Program-made: the position numbers and the translations under genes
Shown: piece after piece, positions 1 through 12,488 of the stretch
Layout of the letters: every line of letters starts with the position of its first letter
Numbering within the stretch: position 1 is the first letter of the stretch
The notes under the pieces: model-generated
What the model was told of the DNA's origin: nothing
What the model saw: the letters and a program-made list of their open reading frames with translations, nothing else
Databases searched by the model: none
NCBI GenBank assembly: GCA_003254905.1
Contig: QANU01074048.1
Location: 1-64,000 of the forward strand
Length of the DNA: 64,000 nt
Direction of reading: 5' to 3'
Source: Nissolia schottii
Lineage: Eukaryota; Streptophyta; Magnoliopsida; Fabales; Fabaceae

Positions 1-816
1 ATTTAGTTTTCTAAATTATTATTTGATCTCGCACTGAAATTAACGACATTTTGGTGTGTGTCATGGTTCTTCTGGTGAGTTGTTGTATTTCCTTCGGGAA
101 GCTAGGGCTCCTCATCTCTATGATGGCTTGGCATTGGTCTGGATTGGCTTCGATTCCTCGGTTGGTGAGCATGAAGCCTAGGAATTTTCCTACTTCTACG
201 ACAAAGCCGCATTTGAGAGTATTAGGCCTCATGTTATGTGCCCTTAACTGCCCAAAAACTACTTCTAAATATTTCAGTATGCTTCATTCTTTTAAGCTCT
301 TTACCAATATGTCATCCATATAGACTTCCATCAACATGCTGATCAGGTCGTCAAACACTCGTTTCATTAGTCGTTGATAGGTAGCTCCCGCATTCTTTAA
401 CCTGAATGGCATTACCTTGTAGTAGTAGTAGTAGTTTGCCACTAGAGTGAGGAATGCCATCTTCTTTGCGTCATCCGGGTGCATTCGGATCTGGTTGTAT
501 CCTGAGTATGCATCCATAAAGCTCAGGTATTTGTATCCAGATGAAGCATCCACCAAGTTATTAATGTTTGGTAATGGGTAAGGGTCCTTGGGGCAGGCTT
601 TGTTGAGGTTGTGTAGTCAACATACATCCTCATCTTGTCATTGGACTTGGGCACCATTACCACATTAGAAAGCCAGGTGGGATATCGTATTTCAACAATA
701 AATTTCACTTTGAGGAGTCTGTCTATTTGTTCTTTTACAACTGTTTGTCTTTCTGAACACATCTTCTTTTCTAAGATACTGGTTGTGCATTGGACTCGAC
801 ACAGAGTCGATGACAT
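1..816 (-). pseudogene. Tat-like Ty3/gypsy reverse transcriptase, degenerate, cut by window edge
   Basis: Reverse-transcriptase part of a retrotransposon polyprotein, read on the minus strand. Direct signs are an N-terminal stretch with VVMVPKSNDKMRMYVDY (about 720-620), a FMDAYSGYNQIRM segment (about 510-480), the YMDD catalytic box followed by ILVKS (about 320-300), and a C-terminal KFLGFMLTNRGIEANPDQC stretch (about 190-130). The frame breaks near 545-560 and again before 240, so no continuous product is possible. It follows the protease and gag remnants in normal gag-PR-RT order. RNase H and integrase, if present, lie left of the window. Lineage is inferred from the MPGIDPSFICHRL linker just upstream, a known Tat/Ogre-type motif. 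Confidence 0.9.
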
Positions 817-1500
817 ATGAAGGAAGGGTCGATTCCGGGCATGTCGCTATCAATGCAAAGAGATCTGAATTTTCTTGGGAAAACTTAGTCAGCTTTTGCT
901 TGGTAGGTCTCATGAGGTGTTTATTGATTTTTGTTGCCTCTCGTGGATTTTTACCTAGTTGTACTTTCTCTAGTTCTCCCTCGGATTGAGGTTGCTCTTC
1001 TTGTGGTCGATCTCGAACATCAAGGTCTACCCTCGCTATCTCATCTCTAACTCCCAAACTCTCTTCTGTAACTTTTCTTTTCTGACCGACCTCCAAGCTA
1101 GCTTGGTAACACCTCCTTGATAGTAGTTAGTCGGTCTTTACTGTGATGACTTCCCCTTTCTCTAAAGGGAACTTCATTGCTAAGTAGATGATGGACACCA
1201 CAGCTCCCAACTTGTTAAGTGTCTTTTGACCGATTATGGCGTTATACGCTGACGATCGATCAACCACCAAAAAATTTACCTTTTCTGTCCGGCTATTAGG
1301 CTTTGCCCTAAATATAACATGCTGTGTGGTGTATCCATTTGGGTCTATCCTTTCTCCTGCAAAACTGATGAGCTTCGAACGATGAGTTTTTAAATCTGAA
1401 GAGTCCAACCCTAATTTGTTCAAGGCATCGCAGAATAAGATGTTTGCTAAGCTGCCCTGATTGATCAGGACTCTTTTTTACCTCAGTGTTAACCATGATG
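817..1500 (-). pseudogene. Tat-like retroelement protease and PR-RT linker, degenerate
   Basis: Aspartic-protease and linker region of the same minus-strand element. The protease body reads LGLDSSDLKTHRSKLISFAG and then AYNAIIGQKTLNKLGAVVS, typical of retropepsin-like domains in this lineage. The catalytic loop lies about 1475-1440 and reads VLINQGSLANILF, so the family's catalytic Asp is Asn here. A frameshift separates the loop from the upstream reading. The linker (about 1090-780) includes the MPGIDPSFICHRL motif in a second frame, showing another frameshift. The copy is inactive. Confidence 0.85.
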
Positions 1501-2189
1501 ACTGATATAATCATTGCATTGACATGGTCGAGTGTGACTCCCTCCCCATCTTCATTAGTGAACATGATATTTGGCATTGGGGGTAACTTTCGAGAGGTTG
1601 GGTCGCAGGTGGATACATGCATCACCTCTTTACGATGTTTTTTCCATGCTGATCTGGATTCTCCCCTACCTATGAATCCACCTGAGATAGTATTGACAGT
1701 CCTGAGGGGTTTACCCCCTTCATTGTTGGTGTTATCAGGGGAGTTGAGGTCTTTATTCCTTTTTTCTCTTGTGTTTCTTTTGTCTATCTTAGAGTCGGGG
1801 GACCTTCACTTTTTGGGCTTCTTACCCCTGCTCTTGATTAATTGTGCTATAATGCTTCTTTCTTCTTTGCTAAGCTCCTCTAGTACTTTTTTTTAAGTCA
1901 ATGCAATTATCAGTTTTGTGGCAACGAGATTGGTGAAACTCCCAAAACAACAAATTTTTTCCTTTGGGAACGTTCCTCAAGGGCCGAGGTGTCGAAAGGT
2001 AGACAACGTTGACAATCGCTTTCAGAATTTGAGAGGGAGTTGTTGTTAATTCGGACCAATTTTGGAATTTGCCAGATGTTGTGGGCGCCCGTCCATCATT
2101 GGTTGGTCCTGGTTCGGTTTGTCAGGTGGCTAGAAATCTTTCCTCTGTAGGGCTTTTCTTCCTTCTTCCCTGTTGATGTGCACTTCTGC

Positions 2190-3365
2190 TCTTCCGTTAA
2201 ATTCTTTGAGTGTCTTTGGCTCTTGTCCAAGGCCTTCTTCTGAGAATGGAGTCCTTGGGCGGACTCCAAAACAAAGTGCCATCAATCTCTGTAATGGTGA
2301 TGTTTTCTACTAGGTTCGCTTGCTTGGCAAAACGCTCCAAGTAATTGCGCAACGATTCGTTTTCTACTTGGTTAATACCCAATAGGCCAATGGCTGTTTT
2401 GGGTTGCCTTTTACTAGTGGGCACAAACTTTTGGGAAAGGTCTTCAAAACTTGTAATTGGCCTTTTTAGTAAGGAGAACAACCACTTCTTCGCTGGTCCT
2501 ACGAGAGTTAGTGGGAACGCTCAGCAAAGTACGACATTAGATGCTTGTATCAACCAAGTTTTAGGCTTGAATGCTGTGAGGTATTCCTGTGGATCTGAGG
2601 TTCCGTCATAGGCTTTCACAGTCTGGGGGAGCGTGAAATTTTTTTGCGGGTTAACGCAAAAAATATCATCAGAGAACGAGCTATTGTTCACGACGGATCC
2701 CCCGTTCCATGGTCGCCCATCTAAGCCTCGCGTTGGGTTCGAGTGGATGGAACCTTTAGAGTCTGATTGTCTAGTCCATCTTGGAGAGTTTTGTGTCGTC
2801 TGTGCCGCTTACATTGGCTTGTATGTTTAGAATGTTGAGATAGGACTGGGGATTGTCATCAAGGAGGACTTTTGTGTCGTTGCTTAGGGGAAGGAGTCCT
2901 ATTGGATTTCCTCTACCTCGGGGCTGGGGATGGGGTCCTCTCCCTGTTCCTGCAAGGGGGTTAGGGGACCTTTCCAGAGTTTAGGACCTTGGGTAGTTCG
3001 CGCGTTTAGGTCTCCTATTGTCCCCCCTTTGGTCTCCGTCCTGTCGCTCCTTTTTCTTTGGTTTTTCTCTTCGCTCTAAATCTTTGAGACGTCGTTCTTG
3101 TTGATCGATGAAGTCTTGGAGCCCAAGGATAACCTCGTCGGGGTCTATGTTGTTCTGAGAGTTTGGAACAACTATTTGGGATGAGATACGCCGACCATTA
3201 GGTTCTCGGTGATCTACTTCATTTTCCCCTATTATCGATGCAGGTAGTCCATCAAGTTCCTGGTGCTGTAGGCTCCTAACTTCTTCTCAAAGTATCCCTT
3301 GTCAGCTTTGGGGAGGAAGGGGGTTTGCAGCGACGTTGTTAACTTCCACCAGGGCAGCTATAGAA
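2190..3365 (-). pseudogene. Tat-like retroelement gag, degenerate
   Basis: Gag-like reading on the minus strand. A stretch starting near 3365 (AALVEVNNVAANPLPPQ) is followed by charged sequence with a basic run (ERREKPKKKERQDG, about 3090-3040), then the conserved gag core AYDGTSDPQEYL at about 2620-2580 and the ITSFEDLSQKFV and ESLRNYLERFAKQANLV segments (about 2460-2300). Several in-frame stops and frame changes interrupt it. It lies directly upstream of the protease and RT remnants. The interval 1500-2190 is a further degenerate gag/PR spacer in which I see no intact domain. Confidence 0.8.
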
Positions 3366-4038
3366 GGGGGTAATTTGACACTTATGAGACAATATCAAGT
3401 CCTATAAACAGCGCAAATGTTCACGAATAATTCGTATAGGGAACAAAGTTACATGAACACGAGTAGAGGGTGAGGAAGGCGTTTAACATCCCATTTTTTT
3501 CCTTAATAAAGATTTCACGTAATAAATAAATAAACGAGCGATTTATTAAGACTGGAAATTTTAAATCACCAATTATATTTTCCAAAAATTCTAGTCAAGG
3601 TAATAGTCTGCGGTCTTGTGAAATTTGGATCAATTATCGTTCGTCGCCAGAATTTAACTACGTATCGAAGGTATCTATAAAACACATTTTTACAAAAGTT
3701 GAGTTACAAATATCTTGGATTAATTTAAATTCCTTATTAGAAAAATTACTAGATTAAGATGGTATGTTTAGAAATTTTTTAGGATATCCATACACAAAAA
3801 GTTAATGACCAAACACGATCAAACACGATCAAATCCACGCAACATAACCCAAAATTGAAACACACACATGGCCGTAACACTCACACACACACAGCTACAA
3901 AGTCACACAAGTCAACAAAGTCATACTTATCTTCTTCCATGTTACTATTCAAGTTTACTATTCATGATGGCATATTTATCTTATTTTTATTTCTTTTTCT
4001 TTTAAAAATTTGGCCAAGACCACACGGCCTTGATCCCC

Positions 4039-4046
4039 TATAAATA
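4039..4046 (+). promoter_or_regulatory. TATA box of LTR La
   Basis: TATAAATA about 557 bp into the LTR, in the conserved context CTATAAATAGCC seen in the sister LTRs. Confidence 0.6.
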
Positions 4047-5910
4047 GCCACCCGTTTGCTTCCATTTGCATGCACTTGCTTTCTCCTAAACACGTTCATC
4101 TCACGCAGTCTTTCGTTGTTTTCACGTAGCAGAGAAATCGAGCCACACTACACATCTTCACTACGACCTTCCCCTTAGTTTGCTCTTCCAAACCAAGCTC
4201 TCCTCACCACTTTTTCTTGCATTCTTCCTCCTCAAAATCGAGTCTTTATCTCTTGTTCTCTCAAGTTTTCTCTTGAGTAAAAGTGACCAAAAGCTTTGGA
4301 GACACCCAAGCTTCTAGGAACTTCCACTCAAAGCATCACTCATCACTTCAAAAACCTTCCTTCAAGTAGGTAAGCCTTGATAACCACTATCTAAGTGGCC
4401 TATATGTGTGAATATTATGTAAATATGATGTGTATTGTATGTTTGAGAAACCATTCGTGCTTTTGGTGTTTGTTGGAATATGAGTATAACTAGGCATAGA
4501 TAAGGTTTTTGACTTAAAAATGATGATTTCTAGAGGGCCACAACAACAAGAGGGAGTTCAGTTCTGAGGGTGAGCTTTAGGAAAGAGTTTGGTTAAGATG
4601 TTAAGGGAGGGCGTAGAGGAGTTTTGATGGTGTATGGTAGAGAAAGGATAAAAGAAAAGGAGAGTGTAGGAAAGAGGGTAGCATTTCGGGTTTTAGGTCT
4701 GAGAGCTTAGAGAAAATGAGAGTTGTGATAGTTATGGTGGAAAAAAAGATGAGTATGAGTATGCATGAGTGTAATAAGAAAAAGAGAGAAGTTGTTCAAA
4801 TATTTTCACGTCAGGCAGCTTAGCGACCCTGGTCAGGCAGCTGAGTGAATTGAGAAACCCTAGTCCGCTAAGTGACCATAGGTAAGGTGTTGAGCGACCT
4901 GAGAAGTTCCCGAGCGTACAAATATCCCAACAAGCACCATGTCACCATAATTTATACATAGGAATTATATGTGTTAATTGTATTTGTGTGCAATATGTTA
5001 ATATTATGCATCATGTGGAAATGGGTTGTCATTAGAGTGTTAGGACAACCTTAGATAACTAGAAGGACAATCACGTAACTAAGAGAAGATAATAATTGAA
5101 CATAGAAAACAAATAACTTAAGAAGGTTCCGGCCACAATGGGCTCGGAATACCTGGAAGATATTTACTTAGTTCTATAATAGGAAATCCCCTCTCTTGGC
5201 ACGTCGATAGACAAGCCGTTCACCAAATCAGCAAGATGGGTTGGTTTATGACGAGAAAGTAGGCTTAGACCTGTTTTAATAACGAATTCAGACTAAAAAG
5301 ATGAGTATATGTCCCAAGAGTAGTGTTATGATATCAAAGTGAGTTAGAGTCACCAAGAGTGCGAGAAAGTCAAGAAAGATAAAGAAAAAGTTACCCAAGT
5401 ACGAGTCCACCCCTAGTGACGCTGTAAAGGAGGACCCTCACCATCCTACAAGCAGGATGGTCATTCCTTATCAATATTGTATGATAAACGTATCTGTGGT
5501 TCGCTACTACTTAGGTATGAGCTCTTCCTAGTTGTCAAGGATACGGAAACAGAGTAGATTGTACACCAAACGGGGACGACGGTCCCACGGTGTGCAAAGG
5601 GGAATGATGGACATAAAATGACAAGAAGGAGCTTCCCCGATGGGAGAACTTGACAGGGCGCGTAAGAGAACTTCCCCAATCCCTTCATGCATAAGTATGT
5701 CATGTATGTATATGATGTATGTAAGGCAATAAGTCTTCCTAAGACTGCCACTATGAGACATAGACAATACGCAACTATGCGACCTAATATTGCCCAACCT
5801 ATGCAAATAGGTAATAAAAAGCACAAGGGTATATCCTTAATAGGTAATGCAAAGATTAGAATTCCCCAGTCACCTAGTAAACTAGATAAAGCTGCCCAAG
5901 ACTAGCGTGG

Positions 5911-5970
<60 letters not shown>
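5911..5970. repeat. (ATA)n microsatellite
   Basis: About 20 uninterrupted ATA/AAT units inside LTR La. Confidence 0.95.
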
Positions 5971-5971
<1 letters not shown>

Positions 5972-6644
5972 GTAGGGATTTTAGTATACGTTGACACATA
6001 AAGATCTCCTGAGTGGTCTGGATCATAAATGAAGCAAAAGCGAATAGCTATGCCCTAGGATCCCTACTGAGGACGTGACATTCTCATCCCCAACTCATTT
6101 ATGATTCCAAATGAGTATGACAAGTATGCCGGGGAGGAGTAGGCATCATTAGACGGGTAAAGACCTTAGCGTCGAAGTGTTCCAGGGAAAGCGGCAGGAC
6201 CACATCGTGTATCTACGCATCGTGGCATGTTTTGTATTTTGTATTAGCTAAATTGATTAGACATGCCATTAGTTCTTATGTGTATTAGGTGTATTATGTA
6301 TAAGTATAACCAAATGTGTAACTATTTCTGGACCCATATGAATGAATGCACATTATGATTTCTATGAATTGGAAGTGAGTACTTATCTGTTTTGCTATCA
6401 AACGCCTATGTCTCTTAGAATCTATCGCTTGCCTATATATGTATATGTCTTCTCGTATACGCATGTCTCATATCTTATGATTTAATAAAGAAAGGAAAAA
6501 GTTTTAAATTGGTCCATATTTTCAGTTAAAGAATATTTTCAAAGATAATATAGGACTAAATGTATTCCAGCCAAAGCAGTTACCAACCTTGTAAGCATCG
6601 TTTACGACTTAAGCGTAAGTACCTAGCAAGGGTGTTACAAGGCG

Positions 6645-7175
6645 CCTTGACGGAAGCTCGAATGCTTGGACGGAAGCTCCAAGCAGGTTCCTCTTGGAGA
6701 GAGTGTGGCGGTAGGGTGTACCTGCAAAAGCACTCCGACACTCAAGTAAGTACAAATGTTAGGTGAATTCTCTATGAAGGGAATGAGTGATACTTGGTAA
6801 CCTGAGGTCATGTGTTTTTATAGATGAGCTAAAATGCTAAGATAGAGATAAAGTGAGGGGAGTTCGCCTAATCGCTCTCCACCTTATTTTTTCTCGCTTA
6901 TCTAGGAGTTAGTTGCAGATTGGAGGAGGAGAAGTCACGTCTATCTCCTTTTAGTTTTGTTGGGCTGGACCGGACCCGGAGTCTTGGGCTTGGGATCTTC
7001 TCCTTCTCTAAGCGTAGTGAAGCTCTCTCCCTTTGGGCTGATGTGGCCGAGTGAAAAGAGTCTCGTCTAATTCTTAATTGGTTGAGACTTTTTGAGCCTT
7101 TTAGGAGATGTGAGCTTCTCTCCCTCCTTAGAAAGTTAGAACTCCTTGGACCCCCCCGACCTTTCGCCCATAACA
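6645..7175 (-). mobile_element. Remnant LTR of the minus-strand Tat-like element
   Basis: After the right target duplication of La, the sequence resumes without a gene and ends at CGCCCATAACA (7165-7175), which on the minus strand reads TGTTATGGGCG, a plausible LTR 5' end. The other part of this LTR or leader would be about 3380-3481, left of La. Direct repeats of the word GACGGAAGCTC occur at 6650-6680. The assignment rests on position relative to gag, not on a second LTR copy. Confidence 0.5.
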
Positions 7176-8640
7176 CTTTGTAAAATATAATTTACATTCA
7201 GTTAATAATATTAATTTTAATATATATGTCAGAATTTATTACGCTGAGTCCATATATAGATTTTGTAACTAGTGTAATTATATTTGCATATATGATGAGA
7301 TTTGAAATCATATACTAGCTTCTTATACCCACTTGATTAGTGAATTTAATGTAATTATATGTGCCTATATTTGTTGCAGTTAATGACATTAATGTCTCAT
7401 CATTCTTTTGTTTTGAAATCTTCTATCATCTTATATTTTGCAGTAAATTTTGGTTAAAATAAAACTTTTAGGAACCATTTTGGGGATGACATAGAGATTT
7501 AAAGTGTCATGTCATTCTGTCAAGCTTCTCATTAGCATTCATTGTTAAGGGAGGAGACAAAAGGACTAACATGTTTGAATTTTGTGTTTTATAAGGATTA
7601 ATTTAGTTTAAATTTTTTTATAGGGTTAAATTTGATGGAAGTGAAAATTTATAGAGACGAAATTGAGTTTTTTCTAAGAAAAATAAAGGTAAATTGCACA
7701 CATGAATATTGAGATTTGCTAAAATTACACTTTACCCAAACTATGTCCAAGATTGCAATATAGCGTAGTTTATTTTTTTTTTCGTCTGACTATTAATAAT
7801 TAATTAAGTTTTATTTTTTTATTTTTTTTCTTGAGTTTTTTTGTTAGGTTAATAAAAACAACAAAAACAATAAAATCTTTTATCTTTTTTTTGTATGTTT
7901 ATTACTTTTTTTTTACAAAATCTTGAATCAGAAAATAATATTTTATTATTTACACTGTTGCGTCCACAAATTTTTGAAAACAAACATGAAATGAAAATAA
8001 AAATTTAACATATTATTAGTGATAAGTCTAATAAAAAATTAGGGTGTGGTGAGGTGGAACTTAAACAAATCTTAGGGCTCCAAGACAAATACAAAAACTT
8101 GTATCTCATAACAGAAAATTAGTGCGGACCTTTGTTTTGCTGAGATATAGAACACATACACTACTTTTCAAATTAAGATAATATATTTTTTCTATTAAAT
8201 TAATGTAATAAAGACATTTTAAGTTATTTAATAAATGTTTTTTGTTATGTCTTTATTAAATAAAATAAAATATAAATATAAATAAGTATATTTTATACAA
8301 CGTCACAAAATAAAAATAAAGGATAAGACTAAATTGTACTGTTATTTTTTATGACTCTGTAAAAAATAAAAAACAAAATACAACCAAAAGCAACCCACGT
8401 GATTTGTGTAATTAATCCAACAAAAATAAACACACGACGAGCCAATTTCCTAGATCCATTGCGTGTAAACGCCAGTCTTTGAAAAAAGAATAAAAAAAAA
8501 TTGAGAAAAAAAGAGAGTTATTGAAGAAAAAAGTTTGTTGAAGAGCATTTAAATTTAACAAAACGCGTTAAGGAACTAGTGGTGAGTAGTAGCTTCTGGA
8601 AGGTCATAGAGGCACAAGGAAAGGAAAGGAAAAAGGTAGC
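7176..8640. other. AT-rich intergenic sequence, no gene seen
   Basis: AT-rich with long T and A runs. The stretch near 7690-7760 resembles MITE-terminal sequence (a GTAAATTGCAC motif followed by AATTACACTTTACCC), but no paired end or target duplication was found. Confidence 0.5.
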
Positions 8641-8679
8641 GGTCGTAGAGAACGCAGATCTCCGAAACTACCAACCGTG

Positions 8680-8686
8680 TATTTAA
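8680..8686 (+). promoter_or_regulatory. Candidate TATA box of the DeSI-like gene
   Basis: TATTTAA, followed about 30 bp later by a pyrimidine-rich stretch that would suit a start site. A likely 5' UTR exon runs to about 8801 (AAG followed by GTTCCT), and the next untranslated exon may start near 9345 after GTCAG. Both untranslated exon limits are inference. Confidence 0.4.
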
Positions 8687-9416
8687 GAACCTTCCCCCTC
8701 CATCCAACCTTCTCTTATCTTCTCGTAGCATAGAAAACCGTACTTACGATCCCCGCTCTCCCTTCAAAGTTGCTTCGCTGTTCTTTCCCTCTCATTGCAA
8801 GGTTCCTCTCTCTCTCTCTATCAATTATTTTCTGGGATTCATTGTGTTGTTTTGATAGGATGGTTTATCAATTTGTTGTGATATTCGGATATATATATGT
8901 GTGTGTGTGTATATTTTTTTTTCTTTTTTAATTTTTTCTTTGTATCATGATGGGGTAAGGTAGCATTTGAATTTTCGGTGCCCATATTGGATTGGATTTG
9001 AAAGTTTGGATCTTGGAGTTGGGTTTTCAATGGCGTCGTGCTCCATTNATGATTCCTCTATTTGGTTGTGTCATCTTGTTTTTATGTGTGTTAGAAGCGG
9101 ATGCGGTAAATGATACGAAATTTCGAGTCTTTCTTTTATCTCTTTATTTCTTTTTTTTATTTTTAATTTGGTGCATGAGAAAGTGGAGGAGGAAGAGTGC
9201 AAGGAATCGACGCGTCTTGATGTGCCTTTTCCTCGGTTGTAGACCTTTTTTTCTTTCAAGGATTTTGCTATGCTTAGTCTTTAATGGTATCGCATCTATG
9301 GTTGTTTCTATATGCATCTTAAGGCTTCATTGTTGATGCTGTCAGGACCCTAAAACCTATTGAAAGATATACATCACTCTTAGTAGGCCGACTCATTTAT
9401 AATTCTACTGCGGCAG

Positions 9417-11497
9417 ATGGCTGAGGTATGTGAAACTAATGATCTCTGCCAATTGTCGTTTTGGTTCCTTTTTTTTAGCTGTTGAATATCTCGTGCGTTG
9501 TAGTTGTTTAGCCACTTATCAGTATAATTAATCGCAGGAGGGTTTTAGGGTTACTTTGAATGTGTATGACCTGAGCCAAGGACTTGCTCGACAGCTTTCA
9601 ACCAGTTTTTTGGGGAAAGCAATTGAGGGTATATGGTGAGTGCTTCTCTTTGTTGTTGGTGCAAAGTAGATGTTCTCACTGGTTGTTGGTGGCTTGGTGA
9701 CATGATTACTTCTTGTGCTGTGAAAAACTTGATTTGGGAGATGCATTGTTACATGTGTTGTTGAAAGCAGTTTAGATGCTGTGATCTGTGGAATGGGTGA
9801 TATAACATGAACTGCATGGTTGTTGAACTAGTTTAGAAATGGATTCGACCCAGAACATTATATAATGCCTTTGTTTGCCTTTTTTCCGTAGAATTTTTGG
9901 ATGGACATCTCAATATCTCGAATGTACTGTTGTTCTTTTGGCATATCAAAAGGTTGCGATTTTTATGCTTTGTTTGTTCCTCAGGCACACTGGAATTGTG
10001 GTTTATGGTAATGAGTATTACTTTGGTGGTGGCATACAGCACTGTCCCGCTAGATCAACACCATATGGAACTCCACTTAGAGTGGTGGAATTAGGTGTTA
10101 CGCATGTGCCCAAGGATGTCTTTGAAATGTATTTGCAGGAAATCAGTCCACGGTACACAGCTGAAACCTATAGTTTGCTTACTCACAATTGCAACAACTT
10201 CAGCAATGAAGTTGCTCAATTTTTGGTTGGTACTACCATTCCGGAGTATATCCTACAGCTCCCTAATGAAGTAATGAGCAGCCCAATGGGGGCTCTTATA
10301 TGTAAGTCATCACCTGCAGCACTTCAAGTTCAAATTGTTATGGGTCGTTATAGATGTGGGTATTTTCACTGGTAAAATTTTCTGAAAAATCAAACAAGAG
10401 AACTTTTTTGTAGTTTTTATGATGTGTGTAATGTTTCTAGGCACTGTCATCTGCACATGGAACTGCTTGGATTCTATTGTCTGATAGTTATTTTCAAATT
10501 ACATTTATTGGTGTCTCGGGCTTTCTTTGCGAGTTGGAAAGGGAAGGAATCATGGGGAGAGGAAGGAGAGGGAAGGGGTTTAGAGCGTTTGTCTTCCCCT
10601 TGATTGAGAGGGTACAAAATCCCTCCATTATTGGGAACTAGGAAATGGGGTAGTACGGAGGGTTTTAGGGTGGGTTTTGAAAATGCTCAAAAACCTTCTC
10701 CGCATAAATTTAAACTCTCGGACAACGTAAATCCTCCCAAAGTTCTCCCTTTCCTTTCCCTCCTATCCTAAATCCAACTATCCATCTACTAAATAAAGCC
10801 TTAAAAGAATTTCCGTTTGTAAGACGAGTGTAAAGCTCTTTTTTTAATCATTATTTTTTTCCGCTAACGGTCACAGGCCAGGCTTTGCCCATAACAATGC
10901 AGGCCTGTATTGTAACTCGCGAGCATGAGCCTGGCCTGTGGCCTATTACAGGCTGTCGAAGCTTTACAAAAGATGCCTATTTCAAGATCTTCTTTTCCGT
11001 TCATGCCAACGTGTGCTTGGTTTTGCCATCATCTGACATCTTATATTTGTAACTTCCATTTTGCAGTGCCCATGATACAGAATTTGGAGACAACATTGAA
11101 ATCTGGTGGAGTACCTCAAGTACCACAGTTTAATCCCTCAACAGCCACTCCCGTTCATTTTCCCAGCACGGGAAAGACAAGTGGTCCTAACTCATCCACT
11201 AGGCAGGTAGATAACAATGAAGTGAAAAGCATTGATGATAAATCTAACACAACAGGAAACGCTGCGCCGCCCCCTTCTTCTGCACCAACAAGCCAAACAA
11301 CGACGCAAAAGTCGTCACCAAATGGGGTTACCGGAGATCCTCTCGGCGATGCTCGCAACAAGATTCAAGATGAGATTGTCAGAGAGTTTGCTGCGATTAT
11401 GGCAACTGGGACAATGCGTGCTAGCGAGGCTGCGGCCCTTGCCACTAAGAGGGTCATGCAAAGGTATGGGCAAACTGCTGCAGTGTCACAAAGTTAG
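9417..11497 (+). CDS. DeSI-type PPPDE desumoylating isopeptidase, four coding exons
   Basis: PPPDE-superfamily thiol isopeptidases remove SUMO or ubiquitin-like modifiers, usually in cytosol or nucleus. Coding exons: 9417-9425 (MAE), 9538-9635, 9985-10301 and 11067-11497. All junctions are GT/AG and keep frame, giving 284 residues. The N-terminal part reads GFRVTLNVYDLSQGLARQL, then GIWHTGIVVYGNEYYFGGG with catalytic His37 in HTG. LLTHNCNNFSNEVAQFL carries catalytic Cys105, matching the spacing of human DeSI-1. The part after about residue 142 is a low-complexity Pro/Ser/Thr linker and a short helical C-terminus. The first coding exon has only three codons, so the start choice rests on MAE joining in frame to the conserved EGFRVTLNVYD. 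Intron 3 (10302-11066) holds a MITE-like segment and a perfect inverted repeat. I see no breaks. LTR Lb inserted about 1 kb downstream of the stop. Confidence 0.93.
10519..10800. mobile_element. Possible hAT-like MITE in intron 3 of the DeSI gene
   Basis: The ends resemble each other in inverted orientation: GGCTTTCTTTGCGAGTTGG on the left, and GGCTTTATTTAGTAGATGG when the right end is read on the minus strand. The body is purine-rich on the left half and pyrimidine-rich on the right half, as in foldback MITEs. I found no matching 8-bp target duplication. Confidence 0.35.
10872..10940. repeat. Perfect 13-bp inverted repeat (hairpin) in intron 3
   Basis: CACAGGCCAGGCT at 10872-10884 is the exact reverse complement of AGCCTGGCCTGTG at 10928-10940, with a 43-base loop that contains another GCAGGCCTGT palindrome. 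Confidence 0.85.
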
Positions 11498-12488
11498 CCC
11501 GCCAAGTCGTGGTTTTTTCAGTGCTTTGCTATTCTTCGAAGGCAATGTTTGTCTGCCAAGGTTAACAACAATTGTAGGTTTTAAAAACCCCGATACGTAT
11601 CTTGCAGCCGTTTGTGGTGAATTTGTCACCTTGATTAATATTCTCGATTCATATTCTCTATTCGGGACAGCCTGATTTCACATGCTAGACTTTTTGATTG
11701 CAGCAATAGTTGACTTCGGGTTTTTATTTTAGTGCAGCTAAATAAAATTATAAATTGAGGTTTGTGAAGAGGCCGACTTACATCGACGATTAGTTGAAAT
11801 TAAACTCCTCACACAAAATTGTTAAAAAAAAATAACTTGTGATCTGTAATCTATACCAGTAATTGCTCCTTGCTTATTCTAATTACTTATTATTCTTATA
11901 ATTATTATTAAAAGTAATTGCTTCCTTACAAATAAAGGGAAAAATATTTGCTTTGCGGGCATTCCGTATGTGTCAAATTCCACCAGTTAATTTAAAGAAT
12001 ACTTACCTCCATCACTTGCGAATTGCATATGATTTACATGTATGAAATGATGTTTATGCTCGTAATAGTTTATTCCATTTCTTTGCCATGCCACTCATAT
12101 CCTAATACTTAAAATATTGTGTGTCAAACCCACCACTGCCTAAACCAAAAAAATCATCACCAGCCTCTCAAACCCAGCAAATCAATTTTGTTTAACTCAT
12201 CCTCGTCAACTCGTGACCACCAATGCTAATTCTGAATCTGAGCAGCCTCAATGCTCTATGTCACAATTCCTAATCCTAAACAAGCAATCAATAAAGGGGA
12301 TGGATACCATGGTATTCCATGTATTTGAAATCATTGGATAGTACTCCTAAATTGAGTTGAAAATGAGTTTTTAAATGACACTTCATGTCAACGGGCCACT
12401 CATTTAACTTGTTTCTTAAAAATTGCAACAACATGCCCCAACTTTTGATTTTGCAGAATATTTTCTTTTGTAAATAGAGTCCTTGTCG
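11498..12488. other. 3' flank of DeSI gene, no further gene
   Basis: Likely 3' UTR to roughly 11750, where AATAAAATT could serve as a polyadenylation signal (about 11740), followed by AT-rich sequence up to the target duplication of LTR Lb. I see no coding or transposon structure here. Confidence 0.5.

Larger units (their letters stand above)
3482..6639 (+). mobile_element. Solo LTR La (Tekay-like chromovirus family), 3158 bp
   Basis: Starts TTTAACATCCC (one change from the family TGTAACATCCC) and ends GGGTGTTACA. It is flanked by a perfect 5-bp duplication AGGCG (3477-3481 and 6640-6644), so both ends are secure and the element is a solo LTR inside the older minus-strand element. Inside: TATAAATA at 4039-4046, a donor-like site at 4380 (AGTAGGTAAGC), diverged CGCTGAGCG-type words at about 4810-4910, an ATA microsatellite, and the acceptor-like motif at about 6095-6115, here with CCAG mutated to CCAA. 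Confidence 0.93.

Noticed and set aside
5461..5826. 121-codon minus-strand frame in LTR La
   Set aside because: It is antisense to the LTR, not conserved in sister LTRs, and its hydrophobic composition reflects base composition.
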